Assembly: GCA_029844215.1 (NCBI GenBank)
Contig: JAQGDG010000048.1
Location: 310,001-374,000 of the forward strand
Length of the DNA stretch: 64,000 nt
Source: Przewalskia tangutica
Taxonomy: Eukaryota > Streptophyta > Magnoliopsida > Solanales > Solanaceae
Reading direction: 5' to 3'
The notes beneath the pieces were generated by a model. That model saw only the letters and a list, made by a program, of their open reading frames with translations. It was not told where the DNA came from and did not search any database. The translations under genes were made by a program, and so were the position numbers. How positions within the stretch are numbered: position 1 is the first letter of the stretch; each line of letters opens with the position of its first letter. Below are positions 1-12,682 of the stretch, in pieces.

Positions 1-687
1 CGCTACCGAGCAAGGTTTTGCTCCTGTTGTACGCTCCAGGAAACCTTAGAAGTTCTTCACAACTTCTACTAAGTACTAAGTGGATTTGGGCTAGGTATTT
101 TGGGCATTATAACAATACTAGAAGACAACTTTTCTACCAAGAGAGGGTAGATTTCGCTAGGCTAGTGGGGAGGCCTCGGCCAACTTTACTCTGGTGGGGA
201 AAGTGTTTGGACGAAATGGCTTTAAGGAGAGGAGAGGATTTTTCAAGACTTGAAGTAATTTTGTGGACGAAGAACTCTTCATCTGGGGGTATTTATAGGT
301 CAAGCCATGGCCAACCAAGGGCCAAGATGATGCCAAGTGCAAGGCAAGTGTCCATTCTATCTACTACACACAAATATCCTACCAACTCTTTGACTTGTGC
401 AAAGGCACAAAAAACGTGCCAACCTTGTCCAATTCGTCCAATGGACGATTTCAAGTCCACCAATCGAGGTGCCAAGTGTCGCCTCCCGCTGGTCCAAAAT
501 GTTTCGCCTCTCGAAAAATCCGCAAAATTAGAAATGGCATAGCCGAATTTACCCTACGAAAGTCAGGAAACGCTTCGCCGAAACGATTCTTTTAGCGAAG
601 TCAGGCACAATTTTCGAACTTGGCCTAACTTTAAGGCTAAACTTTCGTGACGCACGCCTCACGCATACTCCTAAATACGGTATAACA
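1..687 (-). repeat. 3' LTR of element E (truncated by window edge)
   Basis: The reverse complement starts at 687 with TGTTATACCGTATTTAG and closely matches the first 700 bases or so of the 5' LTR ending at 26431. The segment covers U3, the TATA box and the start of R. The longest open frames here read against the element's direction and are not genes. Confidence 0.88.
288..300 (-). promoter_or_regulatory. TATA box of E 3' LTR
   Basis: CCTATAAATACC on the minus strand. It sits after the TTGGCC/ATTGG-rich stretch that precedes the TATA box in nearly every LTR of the window. Confidence 0.65.
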
Positions 688-717
688 TTCTCCCTTAGAA
701 ACATTCGTCCCAATGTT
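688..717 (-). other. Polypurine tract and upstream palindrome of element E
   Basis: On the minus strand the bases just before the 3' LTR read TAAGGGAGAA, the purine tract that primes plus-strand DNA synthesis. A partly damaged copy of the family palindrome (AACATTG...CGAATGTT) lies at 700-717. The stretch 718-844 is the element's 3' untranslated part and shows nothing else. Confidence 0.7.
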
Positions 718-844
718 CCTTCCCAAGCATTAACGATAAGATTCTTCATAACTTAAACAGCTTGCAAATGCCACACACGCCACGTAACAACACTTAGGCA
801 TAAACGATAATGAAGATTTACAAGTAGAAAGTGAATTACCCGGA

Positions 845-1015
845 GGTATGGGAATAAGCGAGGATACTTCGCTTCATGTCTTCCTCGCCTTCCCAAGTCA
901 TCTCCTCCTAAGCTCGCTCCGCCACAAGACTTTGACTAAGCCACATCCTCGTCCGCAGACGCCTAACTCGACGATCGACTATCGCTACGGGAATCTCCTC
1001 ATACGATAACCCCTG
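845..1015 (-). pseudogene. Chromodomain of E integrase (C-terminus of pol)
   Basis: The reverse complement matches the ends of pol in elements B and L, where a segment with the pattern GLSYEEIPIAIVDR, then KVLWRNE, then EDMRRRYPHLF can be read. That pattern is typical of the degenerate chromodomain at the C-terminus of plant chromovirus integrases, thought to direct integration to heterochromatin. The frame is broken here. The family assignment rests on the motif series and on its position directly after integrase and before the polypurine tract. Confidence 0.6.
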
Positions 1016-2100
1016 GTCACACCGACATCGCCAATCGGGTGTACCCTAGATGGATCCCCGATACATCTCCTCAAGATAGATACGTGAAAACTGACGACCG
1101 CTTCCGACGGACGGCAGATCCAACTCATAGGCACCTTGCCTACCTCGCGACAATATGAAACGCCCAATGTACTGGGCCGAAGTTTCCTTCTTCCCGATCT
1201 CATCACACCCTTCATGGGTGACACCTTCAGAAAACCCAATCATCAATCGCGAACTCCGATGTCGACGACGATGATCTCGTGATACGACTTATGTCGACTC
1301 GAAGCCGCCAATAGCCGCCTCGAATAAGCTTCACCTTATCCACCGCCGCACCAAATCCGTCCCACTAGCCGCACTCTCGCCCACATCGAACCAACCTATA
1401 GGCGATCTGCACTTCCTCCCATACAAGGCCTCATAAGGCGCCATCTGAATACTGGAGTGGTAGCTATTATTGTAAGCGAACTCAACTAGAGGTAAATGAT
1501 CCTCCCAGCTACCCCTGAAGTCGATAACACAGGCTCGCAACATATCCTCAAGAGTCCGGATAGTGCGCGCCCGTCTGGCCTGTCTGCGGATGGAATGCAA
1601 GACTGTGCTCACCGCGCCCCAAAACCTTCTCGAAAGACCTCCGTGCTAGCCAGAACCGGGCTCTCGCTCGATATGATCGAATAGGGACTCCATGCATCGA
1701 CGATCTCTGATGTAAAGTCCGCATAATCCTCACTAAAAAGTCGCCCCGACGGAAGAAAGTGGGCTGATTTTGTCACCGTCGATTTATAACCCATATAGAA
1801 TCATGTCTCATCTGAAAGCGAGGTAATCCCGTGACGAAGTCCATGTTGATTACCTCCCACTTCCGTGTCTGATCTCAATCGCTCAGAATAAACCACCGTG
1901 CCTCGTGCTCTACCTTCACCGCCGACAACACGCACCGAGCTACTAACTCGCAACGCCCTCTTCAAGCCATCCCACCAATACACGTATCTAAGGTCGTGGT
2001 ACATCTTGGTCGCACTTCGACGGATAGAGTAACGCGCTACCGCAGTGCTTCCCCAAGAACTCCGCCAAGTCCTCAAACATCCGGAACACACAACTCGCCT
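1016..2100 (-). pseudogene. Integrase of element E (frameshifted)
   Basis: Integrase inserts the element cDNA into the host genome. Reading on the minus strand, a zinc-binding N-terminal segment lies near 2020-1900 (KMYHDLR, then YWWDGLKRA). The catalytic core follows, with the NMDFIT-like region near 1850, the FHPQT segment near 1590, and the well-preserved run EDHLPLVEFAYNNSYHSS followed by PYEALYGRKCRSPIGWF at 1530-1380. A C-terminal module with the LKVSPMKGVMRSGR stretch lies at 1240-1180. The best continuous piece is about 90 residues (1331-1612). Several frameshifts make the gene non-functional as written, though many could be sequencing errors. Confidence 0.85.
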
Positions 2101-2359
2101 CAAACCTTAGCACCCCATCGTGCTACCTCAAAAGGACCCTCGCTCTCACGAAGAGACGATCACGATAACGCGTCAAAATCGATCTCGAATCAAGGCTTCT
2201 TCACCTCCTCGACGATGGAAGACTCGCAACCTCACGAACTCGAACCCCATCGCTATCGTAATCAATCAAACGGACACCAAGGCTCGCTAATCGATGCAAA
2301 TCACGCAACCATGTCCTCCTCTCTAGCCGCACATCCGATAGGCTCCCATCGACTCTACG

Positions 2360-2890
2360 ACTAAGAGCACCGCCACAACATTGGCTTTCCCGTGGTACAG
2401 ATATCAACATCGTAATCCTTAAGCAACTCTAACCACCGCCTTCGCCGTAAGTTCACTTCCTCTGGCCGAAGATATACCGGAGGCTCTTGTGGTCCGTAAA
2501 AATATCCACGCCAACCCCATACAAATAGTGCTTCCGCATCTTCAAAGCGTGAATCATACCGCCAACTCCAAATCACAGCGGGTAGTTCTCCGTGTTTCTT
2601 CACCGTCGGACGATATGCTATAACCCCGCCATGTCGCATCAACACACATCCCAACCCGATGCCCGACGATCACAATACACGACATAACCATCTCGACCTC
2701 CGGAAGAGTAAGAACGGGCGGCCGCCGGGCCTCTTTCAAAGAATCGAAACCCCGCCACAAGCATCACCATCAAACTTCGCCGCCTCGAGTCACCTAGTCA
2801 ATGGTGCAGTATATACAAACTTCTCCACGAATCGCCGATAATATCCTCGCAAGGCCCGTAAAATCGCGAACCTCACGAGTAAGAGGTTCA
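2360..2890 (-). pseudogene. RNase H domain of element E (frameshifted)
   Basis: RNase H removes the RNA template strand during reverse transcription. On the minus strand the segment follows the RT fragment and contains recognisable pieces: GCVLMRHGGVIAYRP near 2650, AVIWSWRYDSRFEDAEALFVWG near 2570-2510 and LRRRRWLELLKDYDVDI near 2450-2400. These correspond to the RNase H and connection region of Ty3/gypsy pol, also found at 32430-33020 and 59790-60400. The reading frame changes several times. The spacer down to integrase (2100-2360) reads as the variable link between RNase H and the integrase zinc finger. Confidence 0.75.
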
Positions 2891-3560
2891 GGCTAAGTCC
2901 TCGATCGCTTCGATTCGTCAGATCCACTAATGCCATCACTCGACAATATGCCCAAGAAACGCCACCAAGTCAACCAAAACTCAGATTTGGAAAACTTGGC
3001 GACAATCATGGTCCCGAGAACTGCCAAGACAGCCTCAAATGCCCGCATGCTCCTACTCGAGCGAGAATAAACCAAGATATCATCAATGAACACTATCACA
3101 AACGTGTTCAAAATGGTTTGAACACTCGGTTCATCAAATCCATGAATACCGCACGAGCATTCGTCAACCCAAAAGACATGACTCAACTCATAATGCCCGC
3201 ACGTCCTAATGCACCCTAGGGACATCCACCTCTCTCGACTGCACTGATGATAGCCCAACGCAGATCAATCTCGAGAAACATCTCGCGCTCGCAATCGTCG
3301 AACAAATCATCAATCCCGGGAAGGGTATCTCGTTTAATGGTCACTTTGTTCAACCGTCAGATCAACACACATGCGCAGCGCCCCGCCCTTCTTCTTACGA
3401 ACAATACCGCGCCTCAGTGAGAAACACTAGGCTCGATGAAGCCCTTCTCCAAAGAAATCCCTAAGCCGATCCTTCAACTCTCTCAATCTCCGCAGTGCCA
3501 TTCTCAGATGGCGAATGGAAATAGCCGAGTGTCCGCAATATGTTCATACAAAACTCAATC
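2891..3560 (-). pseudogene. Reverse transcriptase of element E (frameshifted)
   Basis: The reverse transcriptase copies element RNA into DNA. The minus strand reads TFVIVFIDDILVYSRSS near 3110-3050, where FIDD carries the catalytic aspartate pair of the Ty3/gypsy RT active site, followed by AKFSKSEFWLTWWRFLGIL near 3005-2950, the thumb/connection border. This copy keeps the bases for EFWLTWWRFLG, which are damaged in elements B and L. Upstream parts (3560-3260) include the palm region but are broken. Confidence 0.85.
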
Positions 3561-3599
3561 TCCTCTCGTGAGGGATACCCGGAGGTCGCCCTGGAAACA

Positions 3600-4259
3600 C
3601 GCTGGGAACTCTCTCACCACCGAATCCGGAAAATCTGCACCGCAGCCTTCAGATCAAACACCCGAACGAGATGGTAGATATACCCTTCGCACCATCTTCC
3701 TAGCCTGAGGTAGGAAATAAACCTACCCCTGCCGATACCGTGCTCCTCCCACTCAACAACCGGCCTCAGAAATCGAACTGCATTACTCTCTCTCAGCCTA
3801 CATTGGCATAGCAAGAAGCTAGCCAATCCATCCCCATGATCACGCCGGTCAATCATCTCCAACTCTATCAAGCCTGGCCAGTGGTCCGACGATCGTAAAT
3901 GGTCACAGACAAGCTCTATATACCCGCCGAGCTACCACCGAATCACCCATCGCGTAGCTACCCTCAGCGGTCTATGGACTGTGCTCTATCCTCATCCTAC
4001 TAGCAAAAGGGAGATATATAGGACAGAGTAGAACCTTGATCTATCAAGGCATAAACATCAAACCCGTAAATCGATAAGGTACCGTGACGACATCAAAGTA
4101 GGCCTCCGATCCTCGCTTACCGACACATAAATGCGGCTCGAGGACCGCTAGAATCGACCGCGCCACGACCGCCACGACTGCTCCATGAGTACCTTGCCCT
4201 CCATGCAGTAATTGTCTGGGACAAGCAGACCTTACGAAGAACCTCAGAGGTCGACTTTA
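3600..4259 (-). pseudogene. Aspartic protease region of element E
   Basis: The retroviral-type aspartic protease cleaves the Gag-Pol polyprotein. On the minus strand the active-site segment near 4050-4025 reads IDQGSTL, equivalent to the usual D-[ST/P/Q]-G-[ST]. Downstream, a readable 85-residue piece (3614-3871) contains IELEMID, then SYLRLGR and GYIYHLVRVFDLKAAV, which matches the linker between protease and RT in elements B and L. The segment stops abruptly at 4259, where element G begins; the missing upstream gag continues at 22753. Confidence 0.7.
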
Positions 4260-7089
4260 TCACGACCCGATTCCGGCCCGTGATCGTGCCTTACCCTGCA
4301 CCTTAGTGATACAACATCGAGTAATCAGCAACATAAACGATACAAGACATATTATGAAATATGAAACAATAACTGAGAAAAACTTGCTTTCGATATATAA
4401 AATGACAACTTTTTCAACATGAACAGCTTAATCTTTTTACAAACCCCGCCACAACAAGATTACATGCACTTACTACGAATGATATGACAACCACGGGCGA
4501 CAGGCCCCGCCAAACCCCGAATGTAAACACTTACTACGACAGGACTATACCACCGATAAGCCTCCGAGAAACGGAGCTTCCCAACGCCAAAATCAGACCG
4601 AGAGCTAGGATCAACGATCGTGTACTCAACTCATGCATGAACGCAGCCCCGGGCGAGGTCGCATAACAGTACTGTGTATGTGGAACTGAAAATACATATC
4701 AGAAATGAAATCATAGCAACATATAAAGCAGAGACATGTATGATAACCAAACTACGCACAACAAAGCCATGTCAAGTCGTGACTCACGCCTCAAGTCATC
4801 ACTCAAGTATAACAATGGGTCTCGTGCCCACAACATCAATCATGCCCGTGGAATACCTTCCTCACCGCCAGCCATGATATAAAAGCACCAAGGAACACAC
4901 ATGAACACCGTGTCCCACCTGTGTCATAATAAAATCAGACGGTAAGTACGAAGGCATAGCCGATTACTAAAAACCCATACGCATCAACAAGGTCAGCGAA
5001 TCAGATTATAAGATCTGTCTAGACCGCCACATGATCAAAGCCGCCACTTGCCCGCAGATCAATGTACGCTGCTTTAACCCCGAACTCCCGCACCCGCATA
5101 GCCAATCTCATCGCCCGCATGAGGTATTCTCGCATCGAGGGTAGCTACTCCCAAGATCGCCCCGACTTCGCACCGCATGGCCACATAGACCGCATGCCCA
5201 TAAAGGACGCACACTAACTCGAACTCTAGCTCCAAGATAGGCCCTCGGGACTCGCATTTAGGTATTCTCGAATCATAGGTCCAACGACCCGCCTGAGTCT
5301 ACCCCGCATCGGAGTGCAGCTTAACCCCATACTCATCGCAAGCTATGAGTGATGTAAAATACTAACACAACAATTTATCGTTAAGCAACATAAGCACAAC
5401 AAAGGAAACCCCTTTACACAACATCACAAGATACTAACACACGTAGATCCTAGCATGTTTACTTATCAATCAACAAGAAGTATTACTGTGCTATCACAAA
5501 CCAACACAATCAAGTTATACACACAAGGTACTTTCTACTATATGACAACAAGTTCTGGTTTTTATGCACAAAGTACTTCATACATTAACTCTTTAAAAGA
5601 TACGTTATTTCACAATGTCACACAATACCCGTAGTATAAAATAGAGTGACTATCCTTTTAAAGTAAATCAATTACTTCTCTTTGTAAAATCAAGTAGCAA
5701 CATTCTTTTCAATGATCAAGTTTGCCTAATTTCCAATGTTCAAGTTTCTCATTTTAGAAAGGTTTCAGAGTTCATAGTCTTATTCATTTAAGAATATAAT
5801 TCTCCTTTAAACTATCTCGAGAAACATAAGTCTTATATGTGAGTAGATATTCTTGTTTATAACAATCTTATTACAAAGAAATGATCTAGAAATATCATTT
5901 TGTCTCATCTTAGCTTCTATGCAGATGGAAGTTTCTACCGGTTTTAATAATACTTAATTATTAAAACATTTCCTCTTATAAACGCTGCAGTTGGTTTGTC
6001 GATACACATTCGATTTCCAAAATCAAGAAACATTCTTAAGACGTTATACCTAACTTTCCATAAAGCTAGCATAACTCTTAAGTTTTCAAAACAAATCAAG
6101 TATTACTTCTTCTTCAAATGATTCAAAATCTTTGAAATACTTCAAGTTCTTTATTAACACATAACACGCCGCTATAGTTCAAATCGCTACCTTTTAAAAC
6201 CACAAGTATTTTCTACCAACATAAAGTCGTTATAACCAACTTCCCATAAAGTCGTTATAACACTTTATGTTTTAAACCAATCAAATACATTTAGCACATG
6301 TACGCTTCACCGCATTACATAGTTCACACATATCATGCTAGAAGAGATAGGAAGAGGTTCACATACCGCGACGAGTATCGACTAATAGCAAAACGCTCCA
6401 AGTACTTCAAACCGCTCGGCCACTCCTAGCCAAGATCGCGCCACACGTAGTACTTCAACCTATAAGGCCACAAGGCGCTTTATTAACATTTAGATCCCTT
6501 CGAGAACATTCTACGTAAAAATTCAAAGACTCTCCCCAACAACAGAATCTCCTCCTCTATCGAGGCCGCCACCAAGCCAACCGGGTTATACATCTAACCC
6601 TAACGGTACAATTCTACTCCACTACTACTTCACAAGTCTACCAGAATACAACCCTAAGTAATTACGCCAAGAATCTTCTTTAAATTCAGCTTAAGTCAAA
6701 AGACATTGCCGATAACTACGTCGATTCTAAATATATAGTATACTTCAACTATATAGTCTAACAATCATGTAATTTCCAATTACAATAGAGGGACAAGATA
6801 TTTACCTCGATAAGCCCATAATTATCCGAGTTTAAATGCTTGGCCCGAGCAAGGTTTAGCTCCTACTCCGCTCCGACCCGCTCCAAACAACCTCAGAAGT
6901 TCTAACCAACTTCTACTTACGACTTCAACTACGGTGAAGATTTTCCTGTGGTTTCGGTTTGTGACGACGAAGTATAATAGTATTTCGGCTTTTTGTATAG
7001 GTATAACCTTAGAATACTACAAGGTATACTACAAGGTAATTGGGGCATTATAACAATACTTTTGAGAGTATTTCTACCAAGAGAGGGGT
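4260..7089 (-). repeat. 3' LTR of G, U5/R part
   Basis: The left edge is the reverse complement of the family LTR end (GGTCGTGA). The segment matches 19325-22150 base for base apart from small indels. It ends where J begins, and the U3 part resumes at 16158. It contains the GC-rich CGCATGAGG-type internal repeats near 5080-5330 and a long AT-rich stretch at 5350-6330. I see no gene in it. Confidence 0.88.
7086..7089. repeat. Target-site duplication of J, left copy (GGGT)
   Basis: GGGT precedes the J 5' LTR and recurs at 16158-16161. Removing J restores AGAGGGGTATTATATG, as in the uninterrupted LTR at 22154-22172. A fifth G may have been lost from the right copy. Confidence 0.75.
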
Positions 7090-7734
7090 TGTTATACCCG
7101 TATTTCCAGTATGTATGCGAGGACGCACGAGAATACGCAGAAAGATCGAAAGGAAGAAAGAGGATTTTTCCACTAAAAGTTTCCTGCTGTGAAGGAAAAG
7201 GTTCGTTAACGGGAATTGGATTCCCGATTTGGTATTCTGACTTCCGGAATATTAGAGAATTATGGAATTTTATTTTCTAAATGGTCACGTGGGCCCACGG
7301 GGAAATTTACTGTAAGGCCCGCTTGTTTTTGAGATTTCTGAAGTTGGATATTTTCTAAGACGAAATATTCGCGAATCGGGGCGACACGTGTCACCCCATG
7401 CACCCTTGGCCGATTTTACATTCGGGGCACAACACCCTGTGAGTCGCTTTTTCGACTAAACGCTTACGTAACTTACGGGCGGAAAATTCCGCTATGTCGC
7501 TTTGTTTTTTACGGATTTTTCCGAGAGACGAAACATTCGACCAACGAGGGTGATACGTGTCACCCTCACAACGGAGACAGTTCAAGACTGGGCCAAACAT
7601 GTGGCAAGTTTGATATTTGTGTAGATATTTGTGAGGGTTTTCGGGGAGTAGGGTCTAGGGTGCACTTGGCTTGATCTTGGCCTTACACTTGCCTTGCACT
7701 TGGCTAGATCTTGGCCATTGGTGGCCTGGGTTTG

Positions 7735-7746
7735 CTATAAATACCT
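7735..7746 (+). promoter_or_regulatory. TATA box of J 5' LTR
   Basis: CTATAAATACC follows the TTGGCC/ATTGG-rich block. It is the expected start-site signal for the element's genomic RNA. Confidence 0.65.
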
Positions 7747-9589
7747 CCCTCGCAAGACTTATTCATTCACCTCACTTTGTCTAAGTCTTGAAATCCTCCT
7801 CCCTCTAGTAGCCTCGCCCCAAGCCTCTCCTCCCCTCCTCCTCCTCGTGGCCTTGGCCGAGAAGCGGTCCCCTCATGTGCTAGCCGGTACCCCTAAAGCT
7901 TAGTTGTTTTCGTATAATACCCTTGTCAGGGTATAGAAATACTCCCTAGTATTGTTATAATGCCCAAAATACCTTAGCCTTGTACCTTGTAGTATTCCAA
8001 AGATACCTCTTTACGTAGAGTCCTGGAATACTACCTTTGTCCTTTTAGTCTCAAACCGAAACCCTAAGGAAATCTTCATAGTTGGTTGAAGTAATCGAGC
8101 AGAAGTTGGTTAGAACTTCTAAGGGTTGTTGGAGTGGTTTGAGCGCACGGAGCGGAGCTAAACCTTGCTCGTGAGGCGACATTAAACTCGGATAATTTTG
8201 GGCTTATCGAGGTAATTATCTTCTCCTCTATTGTAATTGAAATTACATGTTTGTTAGGATATATAGTTGAAGTATACTATATATGGAACTATACTTAGTA
8301 TTCGCAATGTCTTTTGACTTAAGCCCAGAATTAAGAACTGAACTAAAGTATTTACATGCGATCAGACGGCAAAGAGTTTGTAGAATTGTACACGCCCTAT
8401 TAGACGTAAACCCCGTTGGCTTCGTAGCCTACTCTAGAGGAGAGATTTACGCCATGGGGAGGTGTCACGAATTTTCTATGTAAAGATGTAAAACTTATGT
8501 TTTGGGGTTAATAGACGCTTGTGACCTTTATAGCGAAAGACTAAGAGTAGCGTATTCTACTCGAGGAGTGGAAAGCGGCTAGCAAGGTTGTAGTACTTGG
8601 AGCATTTTGCTTATTGTCGATAAATCGTCGCGAGGTATGCGAACCTCTTCCTATCTTTTCTAGCATGATTGTCGTGGAACTATGTAGTACGGCAGACGCA
8701 TACGTGCTAAGTGACTTGGTTGTTAAAACATACGCGTTATAATAGCTTTACGGGAAGTTAGTTATAACGACCTTATGTGTGAAAATGGTTTATCGACGTT
8801 AGAAGTTAAGAGACTTGATCTTATGAGATAAGAGACTTAACTTATTTGTTTTAATGTGGATGTTTGTGTGAAACCTCATTCGCGAGTAATGCAGTACTTG
8901 GTTTTAAAGGATAATGTTTTACCGATTTCGAGTCAAAATGTATCCAGCACTAACGCAGCTAATAAAAGGAAAATGTATTGAATAATGATGTGTTGTATTA
9001 AAACCAAGAGAAACCTCCATCCGCAGAAGCTAAGATGAGACAAAATGATATTACATTTTCTAGATCACGGTCAGTAAAAGATCGTTATAAACAAGAATAA
9101 ACTACTCACGATATGACATATGTTACTTAATTGTTCTAAAAGGAATCAAGTGATTAAGTTTGGGAACTATGAAACCATTTGAAAATGAGAAGCTTGAGTA
9201 ATGAAACTAGGCAAACTGAACTTAGGAAAAGAATGTTGTTACTTGGTTTTGAAAAGGAAGGGTTGGTCATTCTAATACTACGTATCGGGTGACTTTATAA
9301 AAGAAATGGATCCTTTAAAAGAACTTACGATGTAGACTTGGGGTTAAAACCCTGACTTTGGTATAAAATGAAAGTACTTTGTGTTGTTGTGAAACTTGCC
9401 TATGCTTGTTGTTGTGAAGCTTGGCTATGCTTATCGTGATAACCTTTGTCAGGCAAAGCGTTGTATTTCTGTGTTACCGCCTCTCATGGAGGCTCGCTGA
9501 CTTGTTGAGAACTTACTGGACGCGCTTTAAAGGACGAGAAATTCCACCGCACGCTCCTCGCTGATAGTATTATTGTTGTTAATCACTTT

Positions 9590-9945
9590 GACATACGACA
9601 CGATGCGTAGCGCATCGCATGCTTCCATTTTGGTTAAGGTCTCGCGTTAATCGCTTGATATATCGACACGACGCGTAGCGCACGTATGTTTCCATTTTGA
9701 TTATCGCCAGGATTTCCTTTGGACATACCGACACGGCGCGTAGCGCACGGGTATGCGCCCATTTGGAATGCCGTTCTATTGTTTCTCTCGACATACCGAC
9801 ATCGATGCGTAGCGCACGGGTACGCGCCCATTTGGAAAGTTGTCTTATTGTTTCCTTTGGACATACCGACACGACGCGAGCGCACGCATGCTTCCATCTG
9901 GATTGCCGTCTTGTTGTTGAGGTCACATGGACATGTCTACACCGA
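9590..9945 (+). repeat. Minisatellite in J 5' LTR, 65-70-base unit
   Basis: Units start near 9590, 9657, 9722, 9790, 9860 and 9930, each beginning GACATACCGACACG-like, followed by CGTAGCGCACG and CATTTGG. The last unit is decayed. Open frames across it are by-products of the repetition. Confidence 0.85.
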
Positions 9946-10542
9946 TGCAAGATTCGGGACACGCGCCACGACGCGACCGATTGATGTTGTGGGCGTACGC
10001 CAGACCCATAGTTATATCGAGTGATGACGGTTTTATGTTGTGAATCAGAGTTTGGTTATCATACATGTCTCCGCTTTATATAGACTAGTATGATTTCATT
10101 TACAAGATTGCATGGGCCACATACTTGGTACAATTGTATCGACCTTCTTGGTGGGCGCTCACGCCGCAGTGGCAGGTACATCGGCCGTGGATCCTCGCCA
10201 TAGGATCACGCCAACAGATTCAAGCCCGCTTTCTCCGAGGCTTATCTTTTGCAGGTGTTCCTCGAGTTGTAAGTTCTCGTACATTCTGGTATGGCGGCCC
10301 CGTCCCGCCATAGTCATCAGATATCTTAGAGGTCTGTAGTATCGCTGTAAGTGTGGTTGTAAAAGGATTAAACTGCTCGTGTTTTATGTATATACGAAGG
10401 CAACCGCTTTGGTCAGCCTGCTTATTTATTATATCTCTTGTATAATGACTCATGTTTTATGTTCCGCTGATTTTTCTCGATGTATGTATCGCTAGTGGTG
10501 CCCGGTAAGGCACCAACACGCCCGATTTTCGGGCGTGACATA

Positions 10543-10555
10543 GTGGTATCGTGAG
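10543..10555 (+). other. Primer binding site of J (tRNA-Met)
   Basis: TGGTATCGTGAGC lies two bases after the LTR end. It matches the plant initiator tRNA-Met site TGGTATCAGAGC except at the CAG, the site altered in most copies here. Confidence 0.8.
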
Positions 10556-10736
10556 CGCTTAATCCTGAAAGTGTCTACGCACCGTGTCTAGTAGTCTTGA
10601 TTATCGCTGTGTGCACCACATCTATAATCGTGAGGCTATAGGACATTTAGGATTGGTTTCATTCTTCTCATTCCGAGATCGTGGCCTTAGAGTCAGAAAG
10701 AAGTTGTACCCTCCGACGATCTCGTTTTTACCGCTT

Positions 10737-11900
10737 ATGCCTCCGCGAAGGCAACCAGAGCCCGGCGGCAAGGCGCACCGAGGGTGCCGCGTGAGATACA
10801 GAGGAGTACGAGGCGCAGCCCGCATAAGACTGAGGTCAGGCTTCGACGGCGGTTCGCGACGCCGCCAAAGACCAAAGAGAGTTTAGAGCCGCACCGTGGC
10901 TGATGAGACTACAGCACTGAGCCTCCACCCCACACCGCGCAGGAGACGGGTTACGCGAGATGGCCCACTTGTCGCCGTGGTCAGGCCGATATGGCGACAG
11001 CCGGACGCAGCTCCGCCCAAAGAGCACCAGGTTCACCCCGAGCAGATAGTTCGAGGCTACGACTTTCTCGAGTTGTAGCCCGCCAGAGTTTTACTGGTCG
11101 AGGCTCGAGGATGATCCGCAGGAGTTCATCCGCAGCTACAATGCGATCACGCGGTGATCAAGGCTTCAGAGACCGAGTCCGGACTTTGGTTCGTGATCGG
11201 CCGCGTGATACCGCAATGATCGGGTTTGATTCACGGAGCTTTCCGGGAGAGCATGCACTCCAGCAGATGGGATGAGTTTTCGGGCTTTCCTCACGCACTT
11301 CTTGCCTCCGCATGGCGAGGGCACGCCGGCTGATTTTTGTTACCGAGACAGAGGGCGACCGCCGTGAGTACAATGTCGAAGTTCGATTCTTTGGCCCGAT
11401 ATGTCCCCTCGCGCTTAGTTGCAGATATGGAGGATAGGTGCATCGCCACGCCACCGGCTTGACGATTATATGGCCGAAGTTCGCGCGTGTTTCTTCACCG
11501 CATGGACATTGCCCGCACGCAGCTCACGACTAGACGCGAGGCACGATGGTCGACTGAACGACCGATCGCCAGAAGAGGGCCAGACGGCAGGTCCTTGCGG
11601 CTTTCGAGGCGGACCGCCAAGAAGAAGAGTTATATACCCCCACCGCATGCAGTGGTCCTCCACCGCCTTCGTGAGCAGTCGTGGCTCCGCGGTTCAGATT
11701 TTCGGCAGAGCAGGGTGTTAACCACCAAGCCACCCCTACCGTTGCGGACCATCGCGTAGGCTCCATTTTGGAGAGTGTCGTGCTAGATTGGGAGTTTGTT
11801 TTGCATGCATACAGTGTGGCCATTTTTCGAGGAACCGTCCACCAAGGGAAGTCGCGGATGTTACGACTCACCCTTCAGATCTGTGGCTGGTTTATCACCT
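10737..11900 (+). pseudogene. gag of element J (frameshifted)
   Basis: Gag forms the virus-like particle that packages element RNA. The start is placed at the ATG at 10737 (MPPRRQP), which matches the MPPRKATR start in E, B and L. Readable pieces in shifting frames include EDDPQEF-type sequence near 11110, RDTAMIGFDSR near 11210 and a C-terminal nucleocapsid-like part near 11790-11850 with a damaged zinc knuckle. At about 1.16 kb it is close in length to the gag of the autonomous elements, unlike the shortened gag of C and G. Many indels break it. Confidence 0.75.
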
Positions 11901-12682
11901 TCTACAACATGCACTGCAGGCGTGCCTATGATTAGAGTGAGCAAGAGCTTCGTGCATATCCTTAACCCTCTAGAGTTTTGGTACGCTTGTTATGATGATC
12001 TCATTATTGTGTGCTATGTACTGATAGCATCGTGATATCGTGAGTTTGAAAACATGTTTAGTCGTGAGGTTACGATGGGCATGGTAAGATTAACCTTAGA
12101 CTATGTCACGACCGAGACCTTGCGGTAAGGTCGCCTTGAGATTAAAGATTCGCTTTATGTTTGACTTTTATCGAGTAGTAGTATACGTGGATTTATTTGT
12201 GTGATAAGTCCGTGGGTAGTGGAGACGGAAGTGGTAGCTTTCATGACGTGAATTAGTAAGATTGTTCCGATCGGGAACAAGAGTTTCGCACGGCCGCTGG
12301 TCGGGTCGAGGACGGATACGGTCAACCCGTGAGTCTTGACATGTGGGGCTGGGTGGTCCCGCCAGTGGTAGGGTCACGAGGATGCTAGGCCCAAGTTTGT
12401 ATGATCATCGATGAGTTCGTGGACGCGCTCGACCTGTAGCCGTTCAGAAGGCCGGAATGGCCTTAAGGAAGTTCGAGGTTAGTAAGATTGACCAAGTTGG
12501 AGGTGGTGACTCCAAGGTTTTGGGAATCAAGCGATGACTGAAGCGTGGTACGATGCTAGAAGAGTTCAAGTGTTCGGAAGCGGCACGACGAGTAAGGGAA
12601 GGAAGATAACGCTGTTATTTCGCGACTGCCGCAAGCGCTGCAATTTGTTAGAAGAGCTTCTTCGATATCCGTTTCATGAAGG
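11901..12682 (+). other. Non-coding block replacing pol in J
   Basis: No coding motif is seen. Parts align with the interiors of C and G. For example GTGTGATAAGTCCGTG (about 12200) and TGAATTAGTAAGATTGTTCCG (about 12248) through GTGGTCCCGCCAG match C at 43590-43790 and, reversed, G at about 17950-18160. J lacks the integrase remnant found in C and G. Confidence 0.7.

Larger units (their letters stand above)
7090..10540 (+). repeat. 5' LTR of J
   Basis: Begins TGTTATACCCGTATTTCC and ends TTTTCGGGCGTGACA. The U3 part contains CACGTGGG at about 7286 and the palindrome GACACGTGTC at about 7382, followed by the TATA box. An R/U5 part of roughly 2.7 kb follows, unusually long, with a 65-70-base minisatellite near its end. 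Confidence 0.9.

Noticed and set aside
18..542. A 174-codon open frame on the plus strand
   Set aside because: It lies entirely in E's 3' LTR and reads against the element. The equivalent stretch near 26000-26300 shows the same kind of accidental frames. No domain is recognisable.
4251..4260. Target-site duplication for element G (CCTAC on the right)
   Set aside because: The left flank reads ACTTTA and does not match cleanly. It could be a miscalled copy, but I cannot support it.
9579..10024. Overlapping open frames on both strands, about 95-127 residues
   Set aside because: They are produced by the 65-70-base minisatellite in J's LTR and are mirrored in the 3' LTR.
12100..12140. Second LTR end inside J (GTCACGACCGAGACC)
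   Set aside because: It resembles a reversed LTR end only over about ten bases. No further LTR sequence follows.
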